From contig NZ_CP084260.1 of assembly GCF_022879575.1 (NCBI RefSeq), forward strand, positions 558,001 to 622,000: 64,000 bases of DNA, in the 5' to 3' direction. This DNA is from Caballeronia sp. SL2Y3. Lineage in GTDB: Bacteria; Pseudomonadota; Gammaproteobacteria; Burkholderiales; Burkholderiaceae. Shown one piece after another: positions 55,240 to 63,165 of the stretch. How positions within the stretch are numbered: the stretch's first letter is position 1; each line of letters begins with the position of its first letter. A program made the translations under genes and the position numbers. The notes beneath the pieces were generated by a model. That model searched no databases and was not told where the DNA came from. It saw only the letters and a list, made by a program, of their open reading frames with translations.

Positions 55240-56001
55240 ATGAACCGGCCGCTCGACGAACTGCGCTATTTCTTCACGGCGCTCGGCTATTTCACGCGCG
55301 TGCCGGTGCCGCGCTGGGTCGGCTTCGAGCGCGACTATCTGAACGCGGCGGCGCGGTACTTTCCGCTCGTCGGCGCGATGGTCGGCGGCGTCGCGGCGCT
55401 CGTGTATCTCGCCGCGCTGCGCGTGTTTCCCGCAGGCATCGCGGTGCTGCTTTCGATGGCCGCGACGCTTCTGCTCACCGGCGCATTTCACGAAGACGGA
55501 CTTGCCGATTGCGCCGATGCCTTCGGCGGCGGCTACACGCGCGACGACGTGCTGCGCATCATGCACGATTCGCGCATCGGCGCATTCGGGGCGATCGCGC
55601 TCGTCATCGCGCTCGCGCTGAAGTGGCAAAGCCTCGCGGCGTTGCCGCCGATTCGTGCAGTAGTCCTGATGATTGCCGCGCACGCCGCGAGCCGCGCGTT
55701 CGCGATCAGCTATCTCGTCACGCTCGATTACGTGCGCGCCGAAGGCAAGGCGAAGCCGGTCGCGCAGCGCATGAGCGCGATGTCCTTCGCGATCGCGATG
55801 CTCTTCGGCTTGCCGTGGCTCTTTTGCTTCGGCTGGACGTTCGCCTGCGTCGCGATGGCCGTGCTCGCGTTGCTGCGCGTGGTCGTCGGGCGCTACTTCG
55901 TGCGGCGCATCGGTGGTTATACGGGCGATTGCCTCGGCTGCGCGCAGCAGATTTTCGAAATCGCGATCTATCTCGTCGGGCTCGCATGGACCTCGTATTG
56001 A
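55240..56001 (+). CDS. cobS: Adenosylcobinamide-GDP ribazoletransferase (cobalamin synthase)
   Basis: Integral-membrane enzyme joining adenosylcobinamide-GDP to alpha-ribazole, 253 residues. Motifs are YFTRVPVPRWVGF, FHEDGLADCADAFGGGYTR and the C-terminal YTGDCLGCAQQIFE. Its ATG is two bases after the cobT stop, and its 3' end overlaps cobC by 16 bp. Confidence 0.96.
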   Translation: MNRPLDELRYFFTALGYFTRVPVPRWVGFERDYLNAAARYFPLVGAMVGGVAALVYLAALRVFPAGIAVLLSMAATLLLTGAFHEDGLADCADAFGGGYTRDDVLRIMHDSRIGAFGAIALVIALALKWQSLAALPPIRAVVLMIAAHAASRAFAISYLVTLDYVRAEGKAKPVAQRMSAMSFAIAMLFGLPWLFCFGWTFACVAMAVLALLRVVVGRYFVRRIGGYTGDCLGCAQQIFEIAIYLVGLAWTSY

Positions 56002-56555
56002 TACGTCACCCGGCTGTGGCCGTCGATGAAGGCGTCTGCTACGGCCAAAGCGATGTGCCGCTTGCCCGCGATGCGCGAGCTTCGGCGCATGAGATCGACG
56101 CGCGCATGCGTTCGCTCGATGTTCCCGCTTGCGTCGATGGATGGCACACGAGTCCTTTGCGCCGATGCGCTTTGCTGGCCGAGGCGCTCGGCGCGGTTCG
56201 CATCGACGCGCGGCTCTCCGAACTGCATTTCGGCGCATGGGAAGGCCGCGCCTGGAACGATATCGACCGCGCGCTCATCGACGCGTGGGCCGCCGATATC
56301 GAGCACGCGCGTCCGCACGGCGGCGAGAGTCTCGCGCAGTTCGGCGAGCGCGTGACGGGATGGTTCGATGACACGTGCGCGAACGCGTCGAATGCGGTGC
56401 ATGTCGTCGCGCATGCGGGCGTCGTGCGGGTGCTCGCGGCGCATTTGCTGCGCGTGGATCGGGCGAGCGTGCTGCAATGGCCGCTCGCGTTTGGCGGGAT
56501 CGTGCAGCTTCGGCGGTTCGGTACGGGGTGGGGGCTTGTGCGGTGGAATGCGTAG
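55986..56555 (+). CDS. cobC: Alpha-ribazole phosphatase
   Basis: Histidine phosphatase of the phosphoglycerate-mutase fold, 189 residues. The catalytic motif is LVLIRHPAVAVDEGVCYGQS (RHP variant), with SPLRRCALLAEAL, ELHFGAWEGRAWND and VVAHAGVVRVL. It removes phosphate from alpha-ribazole 5'-phosphate and ends the riboswitch-controlled operon. Confidence 0.92.
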   Translation: MDLVLIRHPAVAVDEGVCYGQSDVPLARDARASAHEIDARMRSLDVPACVDGWHTSPLRRCALLAEALGAVRIDARLSELHFGAWEGRAWNDIDRALIDAWAADIEHARPHGGESLAQFGERVTGWFDDTCANASNAVHVVAHAGVVRVLAAHLLRVDRASVLQWPLAFGGIVQLRRFGTGWGLVRWNA

Positions 56556-57106
56556 GGCATTAGCGGGCGCAAGTCCGTCGGCGTTCGATACCGAACGCGT
56601 CATGCCTGGCGGTTCCTTGGCTGCCAGCGCGTGTCTCTGACGCACGCTTGAGTGCTGACGAGGTCGTGTCAAGCCGTACGCGACGTTCGCGCGGCTTGAC
56701 GGGTCGACGCGAGCGCACGGCCGCCGTTCGGTCGCCCGGCCGCGCCTCGAAGGATTCGGGACCGCAGCTTCTCCGACCGCGCTTACAGCGCCAGGCATGG
56801 ACGACCAACACCTACCTAACTCCGTCTGCGGTTCACACCGGATGCGGTTGCGCGCCCCAGGGCGCTTCTTCGGTCCCGCTTAGATCACGTCGAAATCTCA
56901 TCGAACAGATTGCCGACCAGCAAGTTTCAAAGCTTCAAGGCTGCGCGCTGACTCATTGATATCAAAATAAGGGACGCATTCGGAGTTTTCTTGTATCGAA
57001 AACTTGCCCATTGAGGATACTCGCATACGGACGTCTCTTCTGACGTGTGCGCCGCATCTTACGACTTACTCGCTTCGCACGAGGCCTTTCGGGGAACTCA
57101 TTATTC
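56556..57106. other. Non-coding boundary region between cobC and vgrG
   Basis: About 550 bp with no supportable gene. GTCAAGCCG (56668-56676) and CGGCTTGAC (56692-56700) form a perfect 9-bp inverted repeat. GC content falls noticeably from about 56930, continuing to the vgrG start, which may hold the promoter of the T6SS module. No insertion sequence or integrase was recognised. Confidence 0.55.
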
Positions 57107-59173
57107 ATGCCGCGTCAATCCGACTTGCGCTTCACTTTCGGGACCGCGAGCGGCCTCACGCTCGATGTTCGCAGCTTTGACTTAGTGGAAGGGCTTTCCG
57201 AGCCCTTTGAGCTTGATCTGGAGCTTGCTAGCCACGATCCTGCCGTCGACTTCGGTGATGTGCTCGACCAAGGCGCGCTGCTGACCATCTGGCGCGATGA
57301 TGTGCCAGTGCGCTACGTCCACGGCATCGTCAGCGCCTTCGAGCAAGGCGAGACGGGATTTCGACGCACGGTGTATCACGCGACGGTGACGCCGGCCTTG
57401 GCCCGGGCTGACTTGCGCAGCGACTGGCGCGTGTTCCAGCAGAAGAGCATTCCGCAGATTCTGCAGACGCTGATGACCGAGCAAGGCATCACCGACTACG
57501 AACAGATGGCGTTTAGCACGCATTTGCCCCGTGAGTATTGTGTGCAGGCAGGGGAGTCGACACTCGAATGGGTGCAGCGCATTGGCGCGGAGGAAGGCTT
57601 CTACTATGCCTTTCAGTTCTCCGCGAACGGCCACCGCCTGATCCACGGCGACAAGCTCATCGTGCATGGCGCGATCGCGGGCGGGCCGGTCTCCTATAAC
57701 CCGAATCCCGGCGGCGATGCGCCCGAGCCGGGCTTACGCAGCTTCCGCTACGCCGAACGCGTACGGACGGCCCGTCAGGCGCAACGCGACTACACGTTCA
57801 AGAATCCGCGCTACGGCCAGCAGCACAGCCAGGACGGGGCCAATGTCGACCACCAGGGTCGGGATTACGAACGCTACGGCTACCCCGGACGCTACAAGGA
57901 AGATGCGGCCGGTGTTCCCTTCACGCAGACGCGCCTCTTGGCGCTGCGGCGCGATGCGCAGATTGCGATCGCCGAGGGCGACGACGCGCGCCTTGTGCCG
58001 GGCTTGCGCTTCGATCTCGTCGACCATCCGCGCGAGGAATGGAATCGCGGCTGGCGGCCCGTGCGCATCATGCATCGCGGCACCCAGCACGTGAGCCAGC
58101 AAGAGGAATCTGCGGATGCTCAGCAAGGCACGCACTACGGCTACACCGCCGAGCTGGTGCCCGACGATGTCGAATGGAAAGCGCCGCTGCCACCTAAGCC
58201 GCGTATCGACGGGCCGCTGATCGCGACCGTCACCGGTCCTGCGGGTGAGGAGATTTATTGCGACGAGTTCGGCCGCGTGAAGATTTGCTTTCCGTGGCAG
58301 CGCAACGACCCGCCCGATGAGCAAAGCTCCTGCTGGGTGCGCGTGGCGCAGAACTGGGCGGGTGCGACCTGGGGCCACATGGCGATTCCCCGCATCGGTC
58401 AGGAAGTGATCGTGGCATTTCTGGACGGCGACCCGGACCAGCCGATCATCATCGGGCGCACGTATCACGCGGAGAACTTGCCGCCCTATGAGCTGCCGCG
58501 TCACAAGACGCGCATGACCATCAAGAGCCAGACGCACAAGGGCGATGGCTTCAACGAGCTGCGCTTTGAGGACGAGAAGGATCAGGAGGAAATCTACGTT
58601 CACGCGCAGAAGGATCAGAACATCCACGTCAATCATGACGAGACGATCTTCGTCGGTAACGACCGCAGCGAGAATGTCGAGCGTGATGAAACCATCGGCA
58701 TCGGGCACGACCGTAGCGAGACGGTGGGCAACGACGAAGAGGTGAGCGTCGGTCATAACCGTACTCACCGGGTCGGCCAGGACGCCACACTCATGATCGA
58801 GCGCAACCACACGCTCACCATCGGCAAGAATCGTGTCGAAACAATAGGAAATGATCGCACCGATAAGATTACTGCCAACCACACCACCGAGGTGGGAGGC
58901 CACGTCGAACAAACCGTGCAGGGGCATCACAAACTCAGCGTCGGGCAAAGCATCGAACGCCAGACGCAGATGTACCAGTTGCAGGCCAGCGACCGCGCGG
59001 TCATTCAAGGGCCAGGTGGCACGATAACGATCGACGGCAGTGGCATCACGATCAAGGGGCCTCAGATCCGCCTTGAGGGCGCCGTCACGGTGAGCACCGG
59101 ATCGGGCAACGGCCTCTCGTTCAATGGCTCGGTGATGGAAGGCGCGGCCGATTGCGTGGAGAAGAACCGATGA
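57107..59173 (+). CDS. vgrG: Type VI secretion tip protein VgrG
   Basis: Trimeric spike of the T6SS, 688 residues. The gp27/gp5-like N-terminal part includes EYCVQAGESTLEWVQRIGAE, the OB-fold region has SSCWVRVAQNWAGATWGHM and RIGQEVIVAFLDGDPDQPI, and the C-terminal needle repeats read NHDETIFVGNDRSENVERDE. No extra effector domain is fused at the C-terminus (ends VEKNR). It leads a cargo module and overlaps the DUF4123 gene by four bases. No core T6SS structural genes are in the window, so it would depend on a distant apparatus. Confidence 0.96.
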   Translation: MPRQSDLRFTFGTASGLTLDVRSFDLVEGLSEPFELDLELASHDPAVDFGDVLDQGALLTIWRDDVPVRYVHGIVSAFEQGETGFRRTVYHATVTPALARADLRSDWRVFQQKSIPQILQTLMTEQGITDYEQMAFSTHLPREYCVQAGESTLEWVQRIGAEEGFYYAFQFSANGHRLIHGDKLIVHGAIAGGPVSYNPNPGGDAPEPGLRSFRYAERVRTARQAQRDYTFKNPRYGQQHSQDGANVDHQGRDYERYGYPGRYKEDAAGVPFTQTRLLALRRDAQIAIAEGDDARLVPGLRFDLVDHPREEWNRGWRPVRIMHRGTQHVSQQEESADAQQGTHYGYTAELVPDDVEWKAPLPPKPRIDGPLIATVTGPAGEEIYCDEFGRVKICFPWQRNDPPDEQSSCWVRVAQNWAGATWGHMAIPRIGQEVIVAFLDGDPDQPIIIGRTYHAENLPPYELPRHKTRMTIKSQTHKGDGFNELRFEDEKDQEEIYVHAQKDQNIHVNHDETIFVGNDRSENVERDETIGIGHDRSETVGNDEEVSVGHNRTHRVGQDATLMIERNHTLTIGKNRVETIGNDRTDKITANHTTEVGGHVEQTVQGHHKLSVGQSIERQTQMYQLQASDRAVIQGPGGTITIDGSGITIKGPQIRLEGAVTVSTGSGNGLSFNGSVMEGAADCVEKNR

Positions 59174-60117
59174 GCGTGGACACTGTTCTGAACTTCGCGC
59201 GCGACACCCGGCCGGCCGATCAATATCTTTATCTCTTGCTCGATCCCCTGTCCGCGTGCGATGAGGCGAATCCTCTCCACATCAATTCGCTCGCCAAACG
59301 TCTGGGCGACGCTGCCGTTCAGCGCGTGCCGCGTCCCGACCTTTCTCACGCCTCGGAAGCGTTCCCGGTTTTGATTACGTTGGCCGAGCCTGAGGATCGA
59401 CCCGATGAGGAACTACTGACCCGTTCGCATGCCTACGCAGCGGACGATCGAGGCTACCGCAAGCCGTACGTCTGCGGATGGCTGACTAGCCGCTTACCGC
59501 CCGAGGCGCTGGCGGCGCACCTCGTGTCGTTCTGCCAGTTTTCTTCACAACCCGACATGGAGGAGTTCTTCCCGGTCTTTGAGCCGCTCCGACTCGAACT
59601 GCTGGCGTCCGCGGCGCGCAGCGAATTCGCCAGTCGCCTCAGTCCAATTTCGCATTGGCTGTGTCCTACCAGTTGGGGCGACTTCGCGGTGCTCACTGAA
59701 AGTCGCGACACCCCCGCAACACCTTTGCCTGCCCTTGCGTTCGACGTTCAGCGCGAGGCGCCGTTGGTCGCTGCCGTACTCGCGGCGTGGAAGCGTTCGA
59801 CAGTCGCGCCAATGGACTATGCGCCGCATCGCTGGCGCTCTCCTGTCAGCATGCTTCCGCCGCAGGCAGCGGCCCATGCGTATCGCCTGATTCGCGATGC
59901 ACGGAAGTTCGGCTTGCGTGATAGCCACGACATCATCATGTTGGCGCTTGTGCGGGTGTCCGTGCATCCTCACGTCCCGTACGACCCGGGCGTCCAGGCC
60001 GACATCAAGCGAGCAGCTCGCGGCGAGTCCAGCCTAAGCGTCCTCTTAGAACAGTATGACGATCGCGCGTGGATGCGCATCGTCGCGTCACTGCCCCCAG
60101 CGAAGGAATACTCATGA
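59170..60117 (+). CDS. DUF4123 T6SS effector chaperone
   Basis: 315 residues beginning MSVDTVLNFARDTRPADQYL. Position and the LYLLLDPLSACDE and HLVSFCQFSSQPDMEEFFPV regions fit the DUF4123/Tap-type adaptor that loads an effector onto VgrG. The C-terminal half (SLSVLLEQYDDRAW) is less conserved. It overlaps both neighbours by four bases, so translation is coupled through the module. Confidence 0.8.
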   Translation: MSVDTVLNFARDTRPADQYLYLLLDPLSACDEANPLHINSLAKRLGDAAVQRVPRPDLSHASEAFPVLITLAEPEDRPDEELLTRSHAYAADDRGYRKPYVCGWLTSRLPPEALAAHLVSFCQFSSQPDMEEFFPVFEPLRLELLASAARSEFASRLSPISHWLCPTSWGDFAVLTESRDTPATPLPALAFDVQREAPLVAAVLAAWKRSTVAPMDYAPHRWRSPVSMLPPQAAAHAYRLIRDARKFGLRDSHDIIMLALVRVSVHPHVPYDPGVQADIKRAARGESSLSVLLEQYDDRAWMRIVASLPPAKEYS

Positions 60118-62711
60118 GCACGAGCCGAGCGCTCAGCGCCGCTGGCGCGGAAACCAGTCCGGTCACACCGGGACATTGCAACGCATGTCAGCGCAAGGGC
60201 TTGCCCATCTTGCCGCTGCGCGAAGCCGTGTTGCCGGCCACCCAATCACTAGCCAAGCACGGGACGCTCAGTAATCCGAACACGCAAATGGGTGCGCGCG
60301 TGCTGCGCGAAGGCTATGTGTACGTGCTCCTCGACCAGAACCACTGGCAGGCCTATCAGGTCACGCCCGAAGGGTATCTACGGAGCTTCAACCCTTACGA
60401 GATGCCGCGCGCCAAGGCGCCGCCGCTTTCGAAGGATTGCATCACTGCCGGGCATGATCTGCGTGCCGCGTTCCTGAACATAGACACCAGCAGGTACAAG
60501 GAAGCGTGGATTGCGTTTTCGCAGGACCCTTGGGCTATGGCAGTGCTCGACGCCTACAAAACTGGGAAGACCATCAAGACCGACGGCAATGGCACACGCT
60601 TCGCCGTCCCGCTTCGTAGCGACTGGCGCAGTCGTTTTACCGTCGTCGATCTGACCATTTTGAAGACCGATCCCGCGAAAGCTCAGGCGCTCGCGCTGGA
60701 ACACGCTCATCCGCTCGTGGGCCAGGTTGCTGAATACTCAAGCGTCATGAGCGATTTCGGCAGCGTACACGGCTGGTACTCGCGCCAGTCTCGCACGCAG
60801 GCCATGCGCGATTTTCTGCACATCATGGAGAAGCAGTACCAACTGCCCAATGGCGTCGCGGGCATCGTCCTGCCCGACCCGGCAGGAACGATTCACGAAC
60901 TCAACAACCTGCGTCTTGCCGAACGCACGCAAAAGCAGCGCTGGGCGGAAGAGCCGACGATTCGCTACAAATACCTTACCTCGCAATGTCTGCTCGGCAT
61001 CAAGGCACTGGAAGCTTCGCGCGCACGCGATGACGCCGCAGCCGAAGCCAAGGCGAATGCGGCTCGGGTGGAAGCCTGGAACAACAATCCATTTCTTTCC
61101 GCCAAGGCTGGCATGCCTCCCGTCGACGTCGCGCGGCAGACCGACCAGCTCGCAGCCAGCAAGACAAAAAGCCGTCACGCCCGCCTGGAGGATCGTTACG
61201 ATGAAAAGACACGCAAGGACTTTCAGGATCAGTACGACAAGGCTTCAGCGGATTCCCAGAAACGTATCGATGCGTATGCCAAGGATTGGGCCGAGGCCGT
61301 GGTCAAGGCAGACTGGAGCCGCATCGTCGAACTGGATTACGTAGACACCGAATCTCGGTGCTGGGCATCCCGTCTGAGCATGGTGTCGGATTGCCTGCTG
61401 GGCGGCGTGACCGATGGGCCGCCTCCGCCGGCCAAACCCGGTGCAAAGCCGACACCTGAAGTGTTGGGTCCGAGCGGTAAGGCCTGGCAGCAGTTGCTCA
61501 GCGATCCGAAGAGTGCTGCTTACGTGGCCCTCCAAGGCCAGCGCACGCAGTTGCTCGCCGCGCTGACCCCGCTGTTCAACGCAGCGAATATGGCCAACGA
61601 TGCGGGCAAGAAGTATTACGACAGCGTGAAAGGTGTCGCCGGCAGCAAGGGAGTCGCCGACTTGCGCGAGCACCTCACCGCCGAGGCTGCGGATCGTCTG
61701 CTGGCCGCCATGCACGACGCCGTCAACCGCCTGGACAAGCAACTGAGCGATGGCACCAAGTTGGCCCTGAACGGACTCCACCAAGGAGCTAACTGGCTCT
61801 ACGGAGGTTTCCAGCTGACACAGGTCAAGATACAGCTCACCGTAGGCGAGTGCTTCGATATCCTCTCCGAAAATCTGCGCGGCTCGGTCGATTCCACCAA
61901 AGCTGCCGGACGGCGCGTGCGGGCGATGGTCTTCGCTGGCCTGATTGCCATCCCAAATCCTGCTGTGCGCAAGACACTGATCGAGGTGACACTGTGGGTA
62001 CAGGGTAGCGCGGAACAGGCAAAGCAACGGCTAATGTCGGCGGGCGGTGGGCTGAAAGCTAATACGGGCGAGGTGTTACGCGAAGTAGCCGCGGGCTTGA
62101 AGAACCTGGAGCCGGAGGTCGCCAAAGCGCTGCGCGGCATCAAGATCGCCGGACAGGCCGCGCGTGATTTCGCCAGTGGCAGCTTCAGAAGCTTGAAGAA
62201 TTTGTCCATTAACGGTGTGGACGGCGGCTTGTCGATGATCAGCCTGTACTTCCTGCAAGACTCGCTGAAGAACAGTCTTGCGGATTTGGATGCGAAAGTG
62301 GGCGCGCGTCATCCGGAGGCCGTGGCGTCGTTTTATGGCGCGTCGATCGGGATGATGGGTGGCGGCGCGGAGATCGCAGGGCAGGCAATTAAGATTCCGG
62401 CCAAGGCGATACAGGCGTTCATTCAGCGCGCGGGGACGGAGGTCACGCCCACGTTATCGAAGGTGATCGGGCTGGGTGAGGTGCTGGTGAAGGCGGGTGG
62501 GGTGTTCGCGGCGGTGGGGGGAGTGGCCGATGCGGCGACGAGTTTCGCTGGGGCGGTGCGGGTGGTGAACCGCGCAATGCTAACGATGTTGCGCCGTACA
62601 ACCTCGCCCTGCGTCTGGCACCGAAGGTCGAGTGGCCCGAAGCGATGGATATCGAATCGCGGACTGCGCCATGAGAAAGGTTTATTCGTCGAAGATCAAC
62701 AAGGAAGGTAA
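60114..62711 (+). CDS. VasX-like T6SS toxin, 3' end frameshifted
   Basis: Open frame of 866 codons from the ATG overlapping the chaperone stop. The N-terminal region CQRKGLPILPLREAVLP, VLREGYVYVLLDQNHWQAY and GYLRSFNPYEMP matches the VasX N-terminal domain, which directs membrane-active effectors. Central residues form coiled coil. Near residues 750-825 there are hydrophobic glycine-rich stretches (ASFYGASIGMMGGGAEIAGQ and AGGVFAAVGGVADAATSFAG). After about 62575 the frame turns into non-protein-like sequence (TSPCVWHRRSSGPKRW). Another frame gives NDVAPYNLALRLAPKVEWPE and stops at 62674, overlapping the PAAR start. The toxin is therefore probably broken or internally deleted. Confidence 0.8.
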   Translation: MSTSRALSAAGAETSPVTPGHCNACQRKGLPILPLREAVLPATQSLAKHGTLSNPNTQMGARVLREGYVYVLLDQNHWQAYQVTPEGYLRSFNPYEMPRAKAPPLSKDCITAGHDLRAAFLNIDTSRYKEAWIAFSQDPWAMAVLDAYKTGKTIKTDGNGTRFAVPLRSDWRSRFTVVDLTILKTDPAKAQALALEHAHPLVGQVAEYSSVMSDFGSVHGWYSRQSRTQAMRDFLHIMEKQYQLPNGVAGIVLPDPAGTIHELNNLRLAERTQKQRWAEEPTIRYKYLTSQCLLGIKALEASRARDDAAAEAKANAARVEAWNNNPFLSAKAGMPPVDVARQTDQLAASKTKSRHARLEDRYDEKTRKDFQDQYDKASADSQKRIDAYAKDWAEAVVKADWSRIVELDYVDTESRCWASRLSMVSDCLLGGVTDGPPPPAKPGAKPTPEVLGPSGKAWQQLLSDPKSAAYVALQGQRTQLLAALTPLFNAANMANDAGKKYYDSVKGVAGSKGVADLREHLTAEAADRLLAAMHDAVNRLDKQLSDGTKLALNGLHQGANWLYGGFQLTQVKIQLTVGECFDILSENLRGSVDSTKAAGRRVRAMVFAGLIAIPNPAVRKTLIEVTLWVQGSAEQAKQRLMSAGGGLKANTGEVLREVAAGLKNLEPEVAKALRGIKIAGQAARDFASGSFRSLKNLSINGVDGGLSMISLYFLQDSLKNSLADLDAKVGARHPEAVASFYGASIGMMGGGAEIAGQAIKIPAKAIQAFIQRAGTEVTPTLSKVIGLGEVLVKAGGVFAAVGGVADAATSFAGAVRVVNRAMLTMLRRTTSPCVWHRRSSGPKRWISNRGLRHEKGLFVEDQQGR
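62579..62674 (+). pseudogene. Detached C-terminal fragment of the VasX-like toxin
   Basis: In the -1 frame relative to the toxin, the codons read NANDVAPYNLALRLAPKVEW and end SRTAP-stop at 62674. The stop overlaps the ATG at 62671 (ATGA), the same spacing used between every other gene in this module. This supports it as the original end of the toxin gene. Confidence 0.6.
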
Positions 62712-62715
62712 ATCA

Positions 62716-62982
62716 ATGTCAGGCGGTGCAATTCGTTTAGGCGACAGACATTCGGGCGGCGGCGTCATGGTGGAAGCCAGCGGCTTCCCCGTGAACGACA
62801 TCCGACAGTGCGTGTTGGGCGACATGGCGATCTGTCCCAAGCACGACGGCAAGTTTCCCCTCGTTTCTGGCGGCGATGCCTCAGCCGCCATCGACGGTCG
62901 ACCGCTGGTGTTCGAGCCCGCCGCGCTCGAGTGCGGCTGTTCGATCTGCTCGTCTTGCGCGGATGGCTATGCACGCGTCTGA
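62716..62982 (+). CDS. PAAR-domain T6SS spike tip protein
   Basis: 88-residue PAAR protein starting MSGGAIRLGDRHSGGGVMVE, with the ATG at 62716 preceded by AAGGAAGG. An upstream in-frame ATG at 62671 overlaps the toxin-fragment stop and would add 15 residues. Histidines and the late cysteines (VLGDMAICPKHDGKF and the CGCSICSSCADG tail) can hold the tip metal. It caps VgrG and may carry the effector. It is the last gene of the module. Confidence 0.88.
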   Translation: MSGGAIRLGDRHSGGGVMVEASGFPVNDIRQCVLGDMAICPKHDGKFPLVSGGDASAAIDGRPLVFEPAALECGCSICSSCADGYARV

Positions 62983-63165
62983 TAGCGATTTGACTTGCCC
63001 ATGCGCGATTGCCTGTTTCAGCGGCTCATTGCCAAACAAGCTCACGCTCGTACGCAGAGCGCGCCTGGCTTGCGCAACGCAGGACGAACTCGTCTAGGCG
63101 CATCTGTCTACCGCCTCCCAACAAAGGCGGCCCGTACGCTCGCATTCGGCCATCCGCCTCCGCTT

